Origin: JBFMAI01 sp040755725
GTDB lineage: Bacteria > Planctomycetota > Phycisphaerae > UBA1845 > Fen-1342
NCBI GenBank assembly: GCA_040755725.1
Contig: JBFMAI010000040.1
Location: 186,001-250,000 of the forward strand
Length of the DNA: 64,000 nt
Direction: 5' to 3'
The notes below the pieces were generated by a model. It did no database searches. It was not told where the DNA came from and saw only the letters and a list, made by a program, of their open reading frames with translations. Shown here one piece after another: positions 17,790-26,063 of this stretch (positions within the stretch are counted from its first letter, which is position 1; every line of letters begins with the position of its first letter). The position numbers and the translations under genes are program-made.

Positions 17790-19784
17790 ATGCGTAGTCC
17801 GCGCCGCGCGACGACCGGCTGTCTGGGGTGCCTCCCGTTGCAGGGTGGCCGTCGTGTCGTCGCGCTCGTTGCGCTGCTGGCGGTTGCCGCCGCCGCGTCG
17901 GCACAGCCTGCGCCACAGCCGCCTGCCCTAACTTCCGTCCCGGTGCGACCGCTGGAGCTGGCCGAACTTGACGCCTTCCTGGCCGCGCTGGTCCACGAGC
18001 AGGGCGAAGCCGCCCGCGACCCCGCCAACCTGATCGAGCTCAGCCGGCTGCTGGCGGTCCCGTGCGACCAACTGCTGTGGTTGGGGCGCCAGATCACCGC
18101 GCTAGAGGACCAGCCGGACGCCGCTCGGGCGCTGGCGGAACAGGCCCAGCAGCGGGCCGCGACACTCGCGGACTTCGTCGGAGGCTGTGCCGAGCAATGG
18201 CCCCGCTGGCTGGCCGCTCCCGCGGCCAAACGCCGGTTGCCGGACGTGCTCGATCCCGCCGATTTGAAGGCCCGCCTCGAACAGGTGCGGACGGGCGGCG
18301 AGCCGCTGGGCGACTTCACCGACTTCGAGAAGTTCACCCTGTTGTCGCGCGGGGCCGATGACGCGCTGCTGATCGACCGCCGGGCCGCGCCCGCCTGGGA
18401 TACGCCGCGACAGACCATCACCCGCTTGCTCCAGTCGCCGCGTCTGCCCAGCTTTGCCGACCTGCGGTCACTGGAACGGTCGTTGGCCGACGCCCACACC
18501 GCGTGGCGAGAACAAGACGCGGCGGCGTTGGACGCGGAGCAGACCGCGCTAGTGGCGATGACGTTCCAGGTGGCGTCGGCGTTGCTGGACCGGGCTTTGG
18601 GTCTGGACAGCGACGACGTGGCGGCCGCCCGCTACGCGATGCCGATCCCGTATGTCGCCGCGACGCCCGATTGGCAGCAGCACGCCGCCGCTCTGGAACA
18701 GGCGGGCCTCCGCGGTTGGGCGGCACTGGCGTACATGCTGGCCGCGGGCCGGCGGGCGGGCGAGCCGGCCGACGCCAACCTCGCGGCGGCCGGTCGGCGG
18801 CTATGGGCCGACGTCCGCGCCGTCAATGACAAGGCGTGGCCGCTGCTCGACACGCCTCCCGACGGCTGGTTCCCGCGCTTGGAATCGCCCGACCGTCTGG
18901 TTATCACCGGCGCCATGCCGCTGGCGGCGGCGTTTCACGCGGCCGATCGGCAAGCGCGCCGCCGTCACGAGGAGGACATCCTGGCGCTCATCGCCGGGGC
19001 GCGTGACGTGAACGACGAAGCGACCGCCGACCGGCTGCTCCAGTTGATCCAGCGGGCCAAAGCCGCCGACCTCGGTCTCGACGCGGCCTTCAAGCCGCCT
19101 GACCTGGCCGGGCTCCAGAAGGCCCTCGGCTGCGACCAGAGCAACTGGGTGTACCTCTTCGTCGAGACGCTGAGACTGCACGAGGCCGGAGGACCCTCCG
19201 ACGCGACGTACTGCGGCGTCGCCATTTATCGCACGGAGTACACCTCCCGCATGGAGGGCCGACCGTACTCCGACCGCTGCCGGGCCAAGATCGTCCGTTG
19301 GAACACGAGCCTGCGCGGCGTGGTCGAAGAGGCGCTGCGCGACGGACCGCCGCCGCTCAGCGGTCGCCGCGATACCCGCATTCTGATCGCCTCCGACGGG
19401 CCGCCGCCCGCCGACTGGTTCCCGTACGAACACGGCACCCTGCTGCCGTCGTCGCGGTGGGAGTTCGACCCGGCCTGGGTCGTCTACACACCATCGGCCG
19501 GCGCGCTGAACTCGGGCCCGTGGACACTCGAACAGACACTGCGAGCGTGGTACCGATCGGCCGTCCGCCACGAGAGTGCTCCGCCCTATCTGCGGGCGGC
19601 GGACTTCCAGGCCGGCATCCGCCCCGGCCCCCCGCTGGAGCCCAACACGCTCGGGATGAGCCTGCACCGCCTGTACCTGGCGGACGTCCAGGTGACCGAG
19701 ACGAAGCTCAAGGAGCTGCTCGATCGCAAGCGCCAGCAGGAACTCCGCGTCATCCCGCTGTGGGTCAGCCAGAGCAGACCGTAG
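17790..19784 (+). CDS. exported protein of unknown function
   Basis: 664 residues from ATG 17790, chosen because it starts 17 bp after the preceding lipoprotein and is followed by a signal sequence ('RRVVALVALLAVAAAASAQ'). The body is almost wholly alpha-helical by composition, with many Leu/Ala heptads ('LAELDAFLAALVHEQGEAA', 'ADLRSLERSLADAHTAW'), and then a mixed C-terminal domain with aromatic residues ('EALRDGPPPLSGRRDTRILI', 'WEFDPAWVVYTPSAG'). I recognise no catalytic motif and no established family. Its position after two envelope genes suggests a periplasmic role. The reading frame is supported by the export signal and by codon-position GC typical of the region. Confidence 0.55.
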   Translation: MRSPRRATTGCLGCLPLQGGRRVVALVALLAVAAAASAQPAPQPPALTSVPVRPLELAELDAFLAALVHEQGEAARDPANLIELSRLLAVPCDQLLWLGRQITALEDQPDAARALAEQAQQRAATLADFVGGCAEQWPRWLAAPAAKRRLPDVLDPADLKARLEQVRTGGEPLGDFTDFEKFTLLSRGADDALLIDRRAAPAWDTPRQTITRLLQSPRLPSFADLRSLERSLADAHTAWREQDAAALDAEQTALVAMTFQVASALLDRALGLDSDDVAAARYAMPIPYVAATPDWQQHAAALEQAGLRGWAALAYMLAAGRRAGEPADANLAAAGRRLWADVRAVNDKAWPLLDTPPDGWFPRLESPDRLVITGAMPLAAAFHAADRQARRRHEEDILALIAGARDVNDEATADRLLQLIQRAKAADLGLDAAFKPPDLAGLQKALGCDQSNWVYLFVETLRLHEAGGPSDATYCGVAIYRTEYTSRMEGRPYSDRCRAKIVRWNTSLRGVVEEALRDGPPPLSGRRDTRILIASDGPPPADWFPYEHGTLLPSSRWEFDPAWVVYTPSAGALNSGPWTLEQTLRAWYRSAVRHESAPPYLRAADFQAGIRPGPPLEPNTLGMSLHRLYLADVQVTETKLKELLDRKRQQELRVIPLWVSQSRP

Positions 19785-19906
19785 GCCCCCCCCGAAGCGG
19801 TCGCCCAACCCGCGCTACAGCGCCAAGAGCCGCCAACCGTACCCACCGCCACGGCCCGTGACCGCTGACTCTTGCCGCGAGCGCGCGGGGGCCGTAGCTT
19901 GCCGCA

Positions 19907-21364
19907 ATGCCCGCGCGGCGCTCGAAACACACCACCGGACCCGCCCCCGCACCTCCCGGCCGGCGGCGCGGTCCGCTGCTGGCGTTGGGCCTCGGCTTGG
20001 TCTTGACGGCGGTGGCCGCGTGGGCGGTTGTGGAGTCTTGGCGCCGTCTGCCGGCGTCCCAGTATCGGTCCATTCGGGCGGCGGCGGTGGAGGCGGCCCG
20101 GGCCAATCCGACCGGCGTCGCCCGCGAGGGGCTGGTTCTAATCGTCAACAGCAACCAGTTCACGGCAGCTTGGCATGGCCGCCGGTCGATATCGGAGACG
20201 CGCGACGAAGTTCGCTCGCGGCTCGTTGACCTGCCCCACACCCAGGTCGGACGCCTGCAACTCGTCGCGCTGAAGCTGCTCGAAGTCGAGCGCCGCGGCG
20301 AGCCCACCGAGACGGCTTGGCCGTCGTTGCGACCACTGTTGAGCGGCGTGGAGCGGGCGCCGCTGCCGCACTTCTTCAACGAGGCACTGGCCCAGGAGCA
20401 ACAGGCGTATCAGCGCGTCGGCCTCTCGACCGCGGTGGCCTGGGGCGCAGCCCAGGCGAGCCTCGGGACGCCGCACGGGCCCTTCCTCCAGTGCTTCGTG
20501 CAACGCATGGTGCTGCTGGCGGACGCACTGGAGTCGGCGGGTGATGCGGCGGGGAGTCAGACGTGCCGACGAACCGTCCGCCGGTTGCTGCGGCAGTGGG
20601 TGCTTGATCCGGGGCCGCCGAGTCTGCGGCTGCCGGCGGCCGATCTGCTGGCTGCGGAGTTGGAGCGGACCGCTCCGGCCGCGGCCAGGCTGGAGGCGGG
20701 CATTGCAGCAAAGTGCCGGCAGTGGCGTCGAGAATACCACGATCGTGCGCTATCGGCGCCAACTACGCCACCGTTGCTGCGGATCAGCGACGACCCGCCG
20801 CCACCGCCAGACTGGGGCAACATGGACAGGCAGCTCCCGGTGCTGGGCTGGGCCGTGGCGGCAACGGTGATCTTCATGCTTGTGGCCTTGCTTGGCTCGG
20901 GCGTCTCGCGTCTGGTCGGCTTGCCGACGCCCCACGCCTCGCGCGCGACGGCGGTTGGCGCGCTCGGAGCCTTGATTACCGTGGGGATCGCATGGCCTGT
21001 CAGCGCGGAGCTGCGCGGAATGGTCCTTGAAGATCTGCGGCGGATCGGGCCGCCCGGCATCGCGGTCCCACGACTGCCGTTGGTCGCCGGCAGCGTGGCG
21101 CTCGCCGTGAGCGCGAGTGCGGTTGCCGTTGTGGGGCGCGGACTTCGCCCGCTCAAGCGCCGCTGGTCCGCGGCGGCGGGCGCGGTGGGTCGCGCAGCGT
21201 GGCCGGTCGCGGCGGCGGCGGTGCTCGGGATGTGCTGGATCAATCTCCACATGCACTTCTTCCTGGAACGGCCGTACATGACGGGCCCGGAAGCCGCATT
21301 GGCGTGGTTCGCCGACCCCAACGCCCACGGGCTGCTTGATGATTTGCGGGCATGGAACCCATAA
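19907..21364 (+). CDS. multi-pass membrane protein of unknown function
   Basis: 485 residues. One membrane segment follows a basic N-terminus ('GPLLALGLGLVLTAVAAWAV', ~22-41); a ~270-residue extracytoplasmic helical domain follows; then about four more segments lie in the C-terminal third ('VLGWAVAATVIFMLVALLG', 'ATAVGALGALITVGIAWPV', 'LPLVAGSVALAVSASAVAVV', 'AAWPVAAAAVLGMCWI'). The soluble domain has two cysteines ('GPFLQCFVQRMVLLADALES', 'SQTCRRTVRRLL'). No family recognised. It lies 122 bp after the unknown exported protein and 39 bp before tryptophanase on the same strand; co-transcription is possible. Confidence 0.55.
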   Translation: MPARRSKHTTGPAPAPPGRRRGPLLALGLGLVLTAVAAWAVVESWRRLPASQYRSIRAAAVEAARANPTGVAREGLVLIVNSNQFTAAWHGRRSISETRDEVRSRLVDLPHTQVGRLQLVALKLLEVERRGEPTETAWPSLRPLLSGVERAPLPHFFNEALAQEQQAYQRVGLSTAVAWGAAQASLGTPHGPFLQCFVQRMVLLADALESAGDAAGSQTCRRTVRRLLRQWVLDPGPPSLRLPAADLLAAELERTAPAAARLEAGIAAKCRQWRREYHDRALSAPTTPPLLRISDDPPPPPDWGNMDRQLPVLGWAVAATVIFMLVALLGSGVSRLVGLPTPHASRATAVGALGALITVGIAWPVSAELRGMVLEDLRRIGPPGIAVPRLPLVAGSVALAVSASAVAVVGRGLRPLKRRWSAAAGAVGRAAWPVAAAAVLGMCWINLHMHFFLERPYMTGPEAALAWFADPNAHGLLDDLRAWNP

Positions 21365-21403
21365 TGCGGTGTCACGCCCCCAGTACACAACGAAGGTAAC
21401 GCC

Positions 21404-22765
21404 ATGAAGACGATCATCGAACCGTTCCGGATCAAGGTGGTGGAGCCGCTGCGGATGACGACCCGTGACGAGCGCGAACGCATCCTGCGCGACGCGCATT
21501 TCAACGTGTTCCTGATCCGGGCCGAAGACGTGCTCATCGACCTCCTGACCGACAGCGGTACCGGGGCCATGAGCAGCCTGCAATGGGCCGGCGTCATGCG
21601 CGGCGACGAGTCCTACGCCGGCGCCCGCAGTTGGTTCGTGCTCCAGGAGCGGATTCAGTCGCTGACGGGCTTCAAGCACGTGCTCCCAACGCACCAGGGG
21701 CGGGCCAGCGAGCGCATCCTATTCGAGCTCGTCGGCGGCCCCGGCAAGATCGTCCCCAACAACAACCACTTCGACACCACGCGGGCAAATGTCGAGCACA
21801 CCGGCGCCCAGGCCGTCGATCTGGTGATTGAGGAGGGGCGCCAGCCCGCCAGCCGCCACCCCTTCAAGGGCAACATCGACCTGGCCAAGCTCGAAGCGCT
21901 CATTCGGGAGGCGGGCCCGGCGCCCGCCGAGCGCATCCCGCTCGTCATGGTCACCATCACCAACAACAGCGGCGGGGGGCAGCCGGTGAGCCTGGAGAAC
22001 CTCCGCGGCGTGCGGCGAATCTGCGACAAGTACAAGCTGCCGCTGTTCCTTGACGCTTGCCGGTTCGCCGAGAATGCCTGGTTCATCAAGCAGCGCGAGC
22101 CCGGTCAGCAGAATCGCAGCGTCCGGGACATCGTGCGCGACATCTTCGACCTCGCCGACGGGGCCACCATCAGCGCCAAGAAGGACGGCCTGGTGAATAT
22201 CGGCGGCCTGCTGCTGTTGCGCGACGAGGAGCTCGTCCGCCGGGCGGACGAATTGCTGATTCTCACCGAGGGGTTCATCACCTACGGCGGTCTGGCGGGC
22301 CGCGACCTGGAGGCGATGGCCCAGGGCTTCGACGAAGTGGTCGAGGACGACTACCTCCGCTACCGCATCCGCAGCACCGAGTACCTCGGCGAGAAGCTGC
22401 TGGCCGCGGGCATCCAGATTGTTGAGCCCCCGGGTGGCCACGCGATCTACATTGATGCCAAGCACTTCTGCCGGCACATCCCCGCGGCGCAGTTTCCCGG
22501 CCAGGCGCTGGTGTGTGGGCTGTACCGCCACGCGGGGATTCGCGCCGTGGAGATCGGCAGCGTGATGTTCGGGCGGGAGGCACCGCCGGCGATGGAGCTG
22601 GTGCGGCTGGCAATCCCGCGGCGGGTGTACACGCAGAGCCACGTGGACTACGTGGTCGAGGCGATCATCGACGTGTATCGCGAGCGGGAGAAGCTGCGCG
22701 GGTTGGAGATCACCTGGGAACCGCCCTCGCTGCGGCACTTCACGGCACATTTCCGCGAGGTGTGA
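21404..22765 (+). CDS. tnaA: tryptophanase (tryptophan indole-lyase)
   Basis: 453 residues, close to the ~470 of the family. It is a fold-type I PLP enzyme that splits L-tryptophan to indole, pyruvate and ammonia. The N-terminus 'IEPFRIKVVEPLRM' and 'IDLLTDSGTGAMS' match the tryptophanase/tyrosine phenol-lyase family. The Schiff-base lysine lies in 'ATISAKKDGLVNIGG' (Lys 260). Residues that separate the two activities favour tryptophanase: Asp 124 in 'HFDTTR' (Asp 137 in E. coli TnaA; Thr in tyrosine phenol-lyase) and His 445 in 'LRHFTAHFREV' (His 463 in TnaA; Phe in the lyase). 'THQGR' and 'PGGHAIYIDAKHF' are also conserved. No tnaC-like leader is visible in the 39-bp gap, so E. coli-style attenuation is unlikely. 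The indole may serve as a signal (inference). Confidence 0.87.
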   Translation: MKTIIEPFRIKVVEPLRMTTRDERERILRDAHFNVFLIRAEDVLIDLLTDSGTGAMSSLQWAGVMRGDESYAGARSWFVLQERIQSLTGFKHVLPTHQGRASERILFELVGGPGKIVPNNNHFDTTRANVEHTGAQAVDLVIEEGRQPASRHPFKGNIDLAKLEALIREAGPAPAERIPLVMVTITNNSGGGQPVSLENLRGVRRICDKYKLPLFLDACRFAENAWFIKQREPGQQNRSVRDIVRDIFDLADGATISAKKDGLVNIGGLLLLRDEELVRRADELLILTEGFITYGGLAGRDLEAMAQGFDEVVEDDYLRYRIRSTEYLGEKLLAAGIQIVEPPGGHAIYIDAKHFCRHIPAAQFPGQALVCGLYRHAGIRAVEIGSVMFGREAPPAMELVRLAIPRRVYTQSHVDYVVEAIIDVYREREKLRGLEITWEPPSLRHFTAHFREV

Positions 22766-22806
22766 CGACGCTTGGCGCGGCCGGTCGAAGTCCAGGAGGG
22801 TCATCC

Positions 22807-23667
22807 GTGCTGTGGCGTACTTGCGGCTTGACGGGGTTGCTGTTCCTCGCCTCCTGCCACCGGCCGACCCGCCCGGCCGAGATCATGAGCTACGAGGAGT
22901 ATGTCCGCACGCCGTGGCAATTCCCGTACGTCGTCGAGTCCACGGCGGGTCGCGGGCGGTTCCTCTACATCGGCACGCGGCACTTCTTTGACCCCGGGGA
23001 CCCCCAGGCCGAGCTGATCGAGACGCTGTGGCGCGAGTTTCGACCCACGCTCGCCTTCAATGAGGGCGGAAACCCGCCGACGCTCGACTCCGCCGCCGAA
23101 GCCGTCGCCCGCCACGGCGAGCCCGGGCTGGTCCGCTTCCTGGCGGCCCGCGACGGCGTGCCGGTGCGCAACATCGAGCCGCCGGAGTCGGACATCGCCG
23201 CCGCCCTGGTCCGCGCGGGTCATTCACCCGGCGAAGTCAAGCTGTTTCTCGCACTCCTGGCGTACGACACGTATCGCCGGGCGAAGAGCGAGGAGACCCC
23301 GGACGAGTTCATTGCCCGCGTGTTGCGGGTCGAATCGCGCACGGCCGACCTCCCGGGGTCGCCGAACACGGTTGCCGAGTTCGCGGCGCTGTATGCCGAG
23401 CTGTTTCCGCAGCGGCCGGATTGGCGCGAGGTGCCCAACGAGTGGTTCGCGCCAACGCACACGGACACGCGGTTTAACCGGCTGGCCCGGCGGATGAGTC
23501 AGCTCCGCGACCGGCACATGGTGGACCTGCTCGTCGGCGCGGTGCGGCGCGGCGAGCGGGTCTTCGCGGTGGTCGGCGGTTCGCACGTCGTCATGCAGGA
23601 AGCGGCGTTGCGCTCCCGGCTGCCTGCGCTCCGCCCACGCCCCGCGGCGGCGAACACCGGCCCCTGA
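22807..23667 (+). CDS. TraB/GumN-like lipoprotein
   Basis: 286 residues starting at GTG 22807, set by the strong AGGAGG site at 22794-22799; no ATG fits. The N-terminus 'LWRTCGLTGLLFLASC' ends in a lipobox Cys. The core fits the TraB/PrgY/GumN (Tiki-like) superfamily: an early 'RFLYIGTRHFFDP' resembles the G-T-x-H motif and 'FRPTLAFNEGG' carries the usual acidic residue. Near the C-terminus 'GERVFAVVGGSHVVMQE' matches the second conserved G-x-x-H region. Characterised relatives are metal-dependent proteases or peptide-pheromone antagonists. Located 41 bp after tryptophanase, perhaps co-transcribed. Family call moderate. Confidence 0.6.
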   Translation: MLWRTCGLTGLLFLASCHRPTRPAEIMSYEEYVRTPWQFPYVVESTAGRGRFLYIGTRHFFDPGDPQAELIETLWREFRPTLAFNEGGNPPTLDSAAEAVARHGEPGLVRFLAARDGVPVRNIEPPESDIAAALVRAGHSPGEVKLFLALLAYDTYRRAKSEETPDEFIARVLRVESRTADLPGSPNTVAEFAALYAELFPQRPDWREVPNEWFAPTHTDTRFNRLARRMSQLRDRHMVDLLVGAVRRGERVFAVVGGSHVVMQEAALRSRLPALRPRPAAANTGP

Positions 23668-23719
23668 GGCGCTTCCGCGGCGTGACTGGCAGGGTTGGTC
23701 GGCGGCGGGTAGCATGGTC

Positions 23720-23845
23720 CCTCGCCTGAGGCGACGGTTGGGCCGGTGCAGTGCGCCCTCCGGGCAACGGGTCAGGACCGGAAGGTAGCAGCCCACCCGC
23801 CGCGGCCCACGTGCTCCGTCAACCTGGCCGAAGCCTCAGGCGTAC
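23720..23845 (+). ncRNA. ffs: signal recognition particle RNA, small bacterial type
   Basis: The apical SRP core is present: 'GGTCAGGACCGGAAGG' then TAGCAGC at about 23769-23791, which includes the GGAAG tetraloop region that binds Ffh. The ends are closed by a perfect 10-bp stem, CGCCTGAGGC (23723-23732) with GCCTCAGGCG (23833-23842); GACGG/CCGTC extends the helix inside. The length (~120 nt) fits the 4.5S-like type without an Alu domain. It lies upstream of dnaX, an SRP RNA/dnaX adjacency seen in other bacteria. Exact ends are estimated. Confidence 0.9.
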
Positions 23846-23850
23846 TCTTC

Positions 23851-23957
23851 GTGATAACGTGACAAGGTGAGAAGGTGATAACGTAAGCAAGCCGCGCGGC
23901 GGAGCGCGGCCCCCCGTCCCGTCCGTTTTTCACCTTTTCACTTCTTCACCTTATCAC
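23851..23957. repeat. imperfect 32-bp inverted repeat between SRP RNA and dnaX
   Basis: A left arm beginning GTGATAACGTGACAAGG (23851 onward) and the reverse complement of the right arm ending TTCTTCACCTTATCAC (to 23957) match at about 25 of 32 positions. The loop holds a second hairpin, CCGCGC/GCGCGG (near 23892-23909). The arms are AG/TC-biased, unlike the surrounding GC-rich DNA. It could act as a processing site or transcription attenuator between the SRP RNA and dnaX, or be a dispersed palindromic repeat. Confidence 0.6.
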
Positions 23958-23985
23958 TATCAAGGAATGCACGCGAGGGCTTCCG

Positions 23986-25668
23986 GTGCCATACACCGTT
24001 CTCGCCCGCAAATACCGCAGCCGCACCTTCGCGGAGGTCATCGGCCAGGAGCCGATCGCCACCACCCTCGTCAACGCCATCAAGGTCGGCCGCATCCACC
24101 ACGGCTACCTGTTCACGGGGACCCGCGGCGTCGGCAAGACCAGCATGGCGCGGATTCTCGCCAAGGCGCTCAACTGCCAGAAGTACGACGCGCCCACGAC
24201 GACGCCCTGCGGCGAGTGCGACGTGTGCCGGGCCATCGCCGAAGGCCAGGACGTGGATGTCCTCGAAATCGACGCGGCCAGCAACACCGGCGTGGACAAC
24301 ATCCGCGAGCTGCGGAGTAACACGGCGTATCGGCCGGCACGTGCCCGCTACAAAGTGTACATCATCGACGAGGTCCATATGCTCTCGACCGGGGCGTTCA
24401 ACGCCCTGCTCAAGACGCTCGAAGAGCCGCCGGACCACGTCAAGTTCATCCTCGCCACCACCGAGATTCAGAAGGTGCCCGCGACGATCCAGAGCCGCTG
24501 CCAGCGGTTCAACTTCCGGCACATCGAGCCGGAGGCGATCGCCCGGCGGCTGCTGGACATCGCCCGCGCGGAGGGGGCCGCGTGCGAGGAGGCGGTCGCC
24601 CAACGGGTCGCGCGACTGGCCGCCGGCTCGATGCGCGACGCCCTGAGCATCCTCGACCAGCTCCTGTCCGTGTCGCCGCAGAAGATCGACATGCAGGTCC
24701 TCGACGAGGTCCTGCCGCCGCCGCAGCACGAACGGCTGCGGACGCTGCTGAGCCGCGCCGCGGACGGGGATGTGGCCGCGGTACTGACCGAGGCGGACGG
24801 CATTCTGGCAGCAGGGCACGGCCTGGAGGTGTTCTGCCAGGAGGCGATCGAACTGCTGCGGACGCTGCTGTTGGTGCGCGTGTGCGGCCCGGACGCGGCG
24901 ATGGTGGACATCCCCGCCGGCGCCCGCGACGACTATGTGAAACTGAGCCGGCGCTTCGAGGTCTCGCACTACGTGCAGATGATCCCGATGCTGGAGGAGC
25001 TACGGCGTAACGTCCGCTACAGCGGGGCCGGCCGGGCGTTGACCGAGGCGCTGCTGGTGCGATTCGCGCACATGCGGCAGTGGGCGTCGATTGAGGAACT
25101 TTTGGGCCAACTCCCGGCGGACGCCACCGGCGCTGACGAAAAAAAAAAGACCCCTCCGCCCGCCCCGCGCGTAAGCGCTCCTGATCACACTCCCCTCGCT
25201 TCCACGGAGGGATACGGACCCGCCACTGGAGGCGCGCCCGGACGCGACCCGACTCCCCTCCCTTCCAGGTCGCCACGGACGACTCGCGGCGGCGAGGAGG
25301 GGTTGGGGGAGGGTCGGAGTAGCCCAAATCAACGTTCGTTTCCGGCGGCATCGCCCGCGACTCCGGCTTCCGCACGACCTGCTTTGTCCGCTGGCCGCGC
25401 CGAGGCCCGCGGTCCCGCGGCCCGCGCCCCGGCTATGCCCGATGATCTGCCCGTCGGCGACCTCGAACCTAACAACGTACCCTCCGACTACCGCCCGATC
25501 GACGCGGAGCCACCGCCCCCCGGCGAGGTCGTCCGGCGTGAGCTGACCCTCGAAGAGCGCCGGCGGATCGAGGACGATCCCGTCGTCCGCCAGACGTTGG
25601 CCCTGTTCGACGGTATCCTGATCGACGTGCAGCGGACGGCGGCGGCGGCCCCCGGCCGCGCGGAGTGA
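23986..25668 (+). CDS. dnaX: DNA polymerase III subunit gamma/tau
   Basis: 560 residues. This is the clamp-loader ATPase that joins beta-clamp loading to the replicative polymerase. AAA+ features: 'YLFTGTRGVGKTS' (Walker A, 45-53), zinc-binding Cys 64, 75, 78 and 81, 'YIIDEVHML' (Walker B), 'ALLKTLEEPP' and 'ATTEIQKVPATIQSRC' (SRC motif). Domain III runs to ~365. At residues 385-388 the codons GAA AAA AAA AAG form an A10-G tract; the +1 frame stops at 25174 and the -1 frame at 25184, so slippage would give a gamma-like product of ~395 residues. The tau-specific tail is low-complexity and contains an in-frame dispersed repeat (25252-25316). The gene ends 3 bp before ybaB; dnaX-ybaB-recR order is conserved in many bacteria. 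Confidence 0.93.
   Translation: MPYTVLARKYRSRTFAEVIGQEPIATTLVNAIKVGRIHHGYLFTGTRGVGKTSMARILAKALNCQKYDAPTTTPCGECDVCRAIAEGQDVDVLEIDAASNTGVDNIRELRSNTAYRPARARYKVYIIDEVHMLSTGAFNALLKTLEEPPDHVKFILATTEIQKVPATIQSRCQRFNFRHIEPEAIARRLLDIARAEGAACEEAVAQRVARLAAGSMRDALSILDQLLSVSPQKIDMQVLDEVLPPPQHERLRTLLSRAADGDVAAVLTEADGILAAGHGLEVFCQEAIELLRTLLLVRVCGPDAAMVDIPAGARDDYVKLSRRFEVSHYVQMIPMLEELRRNVRYSGAGRALTEALLVRFAHMRQWASIEELLGQLPADATGADEKKKTPPPAPRVSAPDHTPLASTEGYGPATGGAPGRDPTPLPSRSPRTTRGGEEGLGEGRSSPNQRSFPAASPATPASARPALSAGRAEARGPAARAPAMPDDLPVGDLEPNNVPSDYRPIDAEPPPPGEVVRRELTLEERRRIEDDPVVRQTLALFDGILIDVQRTAAAAPGRAE
25252..25316. repeat. family F1 repeat inside dnaX
   Basis: ACTCCCCTCCCTTCCAGGTC, GCCACGGACGACTCGCGGCG, GCGAGGAGGGG, TTGGGGGAGGGTCG, read in frame as 'TPLPSRSPRTTRGGEEGLGE'. 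It lies in the tau-specific low-complexity tail, about 100 bp after the A10-G tract. Confidence 0.85.
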
Positions 25669-25671
25669 ACC

Positions 25672-26016
25672 ATGTTCGGCAACCTCGGCCAATTGATGAA
25701 CCTGTTGAAGAACACCGGCGCCCTCAAACAGGGCGTGCAGGATATGCAGACCCGCCTGGCGGCGGCTCGCTTCGTCGGCGAAGCCGGCGGCGGCCAGGTC
25801 CGGGCCACCGTCGACGGCAAGGGCGACCTCATCCAGGTGCGGATCGACCCGGGTCTCGTGCAGGCCGGCGACGTCGAGATGATCGAAGACCTGGTGTGCG
25901 CGGCGGTCCGCGACGCGGTCGCACGCAGCCGCGAGGCCGTGCAAAAGGAAATGCAGGAACTCACCGGCGGGCTCAATCTGCCGGGGTTCGGCGACTTGCT
26001 CGGCGGCGGAAAGTAG
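25672..26016 (+). CDS. YbaB/EbfC-family nucleoid-associated protein
   Basis: 114 residues starting 3 bp after dnaX, so translation is probably coupled. It has the family layout: an N-terminal helix 'LGQLMNLLKNTGALKQGVQD', a central sheet with 'ARFVGEAGGGQVRATVDGKG' and 'LIQVRIDPGLV', then a helix 'MIEDLVCAAVRDAVARSREA' and a Gly/Leu-rich tail ('GLNLPGFGDLLGGGK'). Members are small dimeric DNA-binding proteins of the nucleoid, usually encoded between dnaX and recR. One gene (26064) separates it from recR here. Confidence 0.9.
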   Translation: MFGNLGQLMNLLKNTGALKQGVQDMQTRLAAARFVGEAGGGQVRATVDGKGDLIQVRIDPGLVQAGDVEMIEDLVCAAVRDAVARSREAVQKEMQELTGGLNLPGFGDLLGGGK

Positions 26017-26063
26017 GGAGTCCACACGGCACGGCGGCGGGACGCCACCGGGAGGCGCTGACG

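Noticed and set aside
21404..22765. Tyrosine phenol-lyase as the identity of the PLP lyase
   Set aside because: Asp 124 and His 445 are the tryptophanase residues; tyrosine phenol-lyase has Thr and Phe there.
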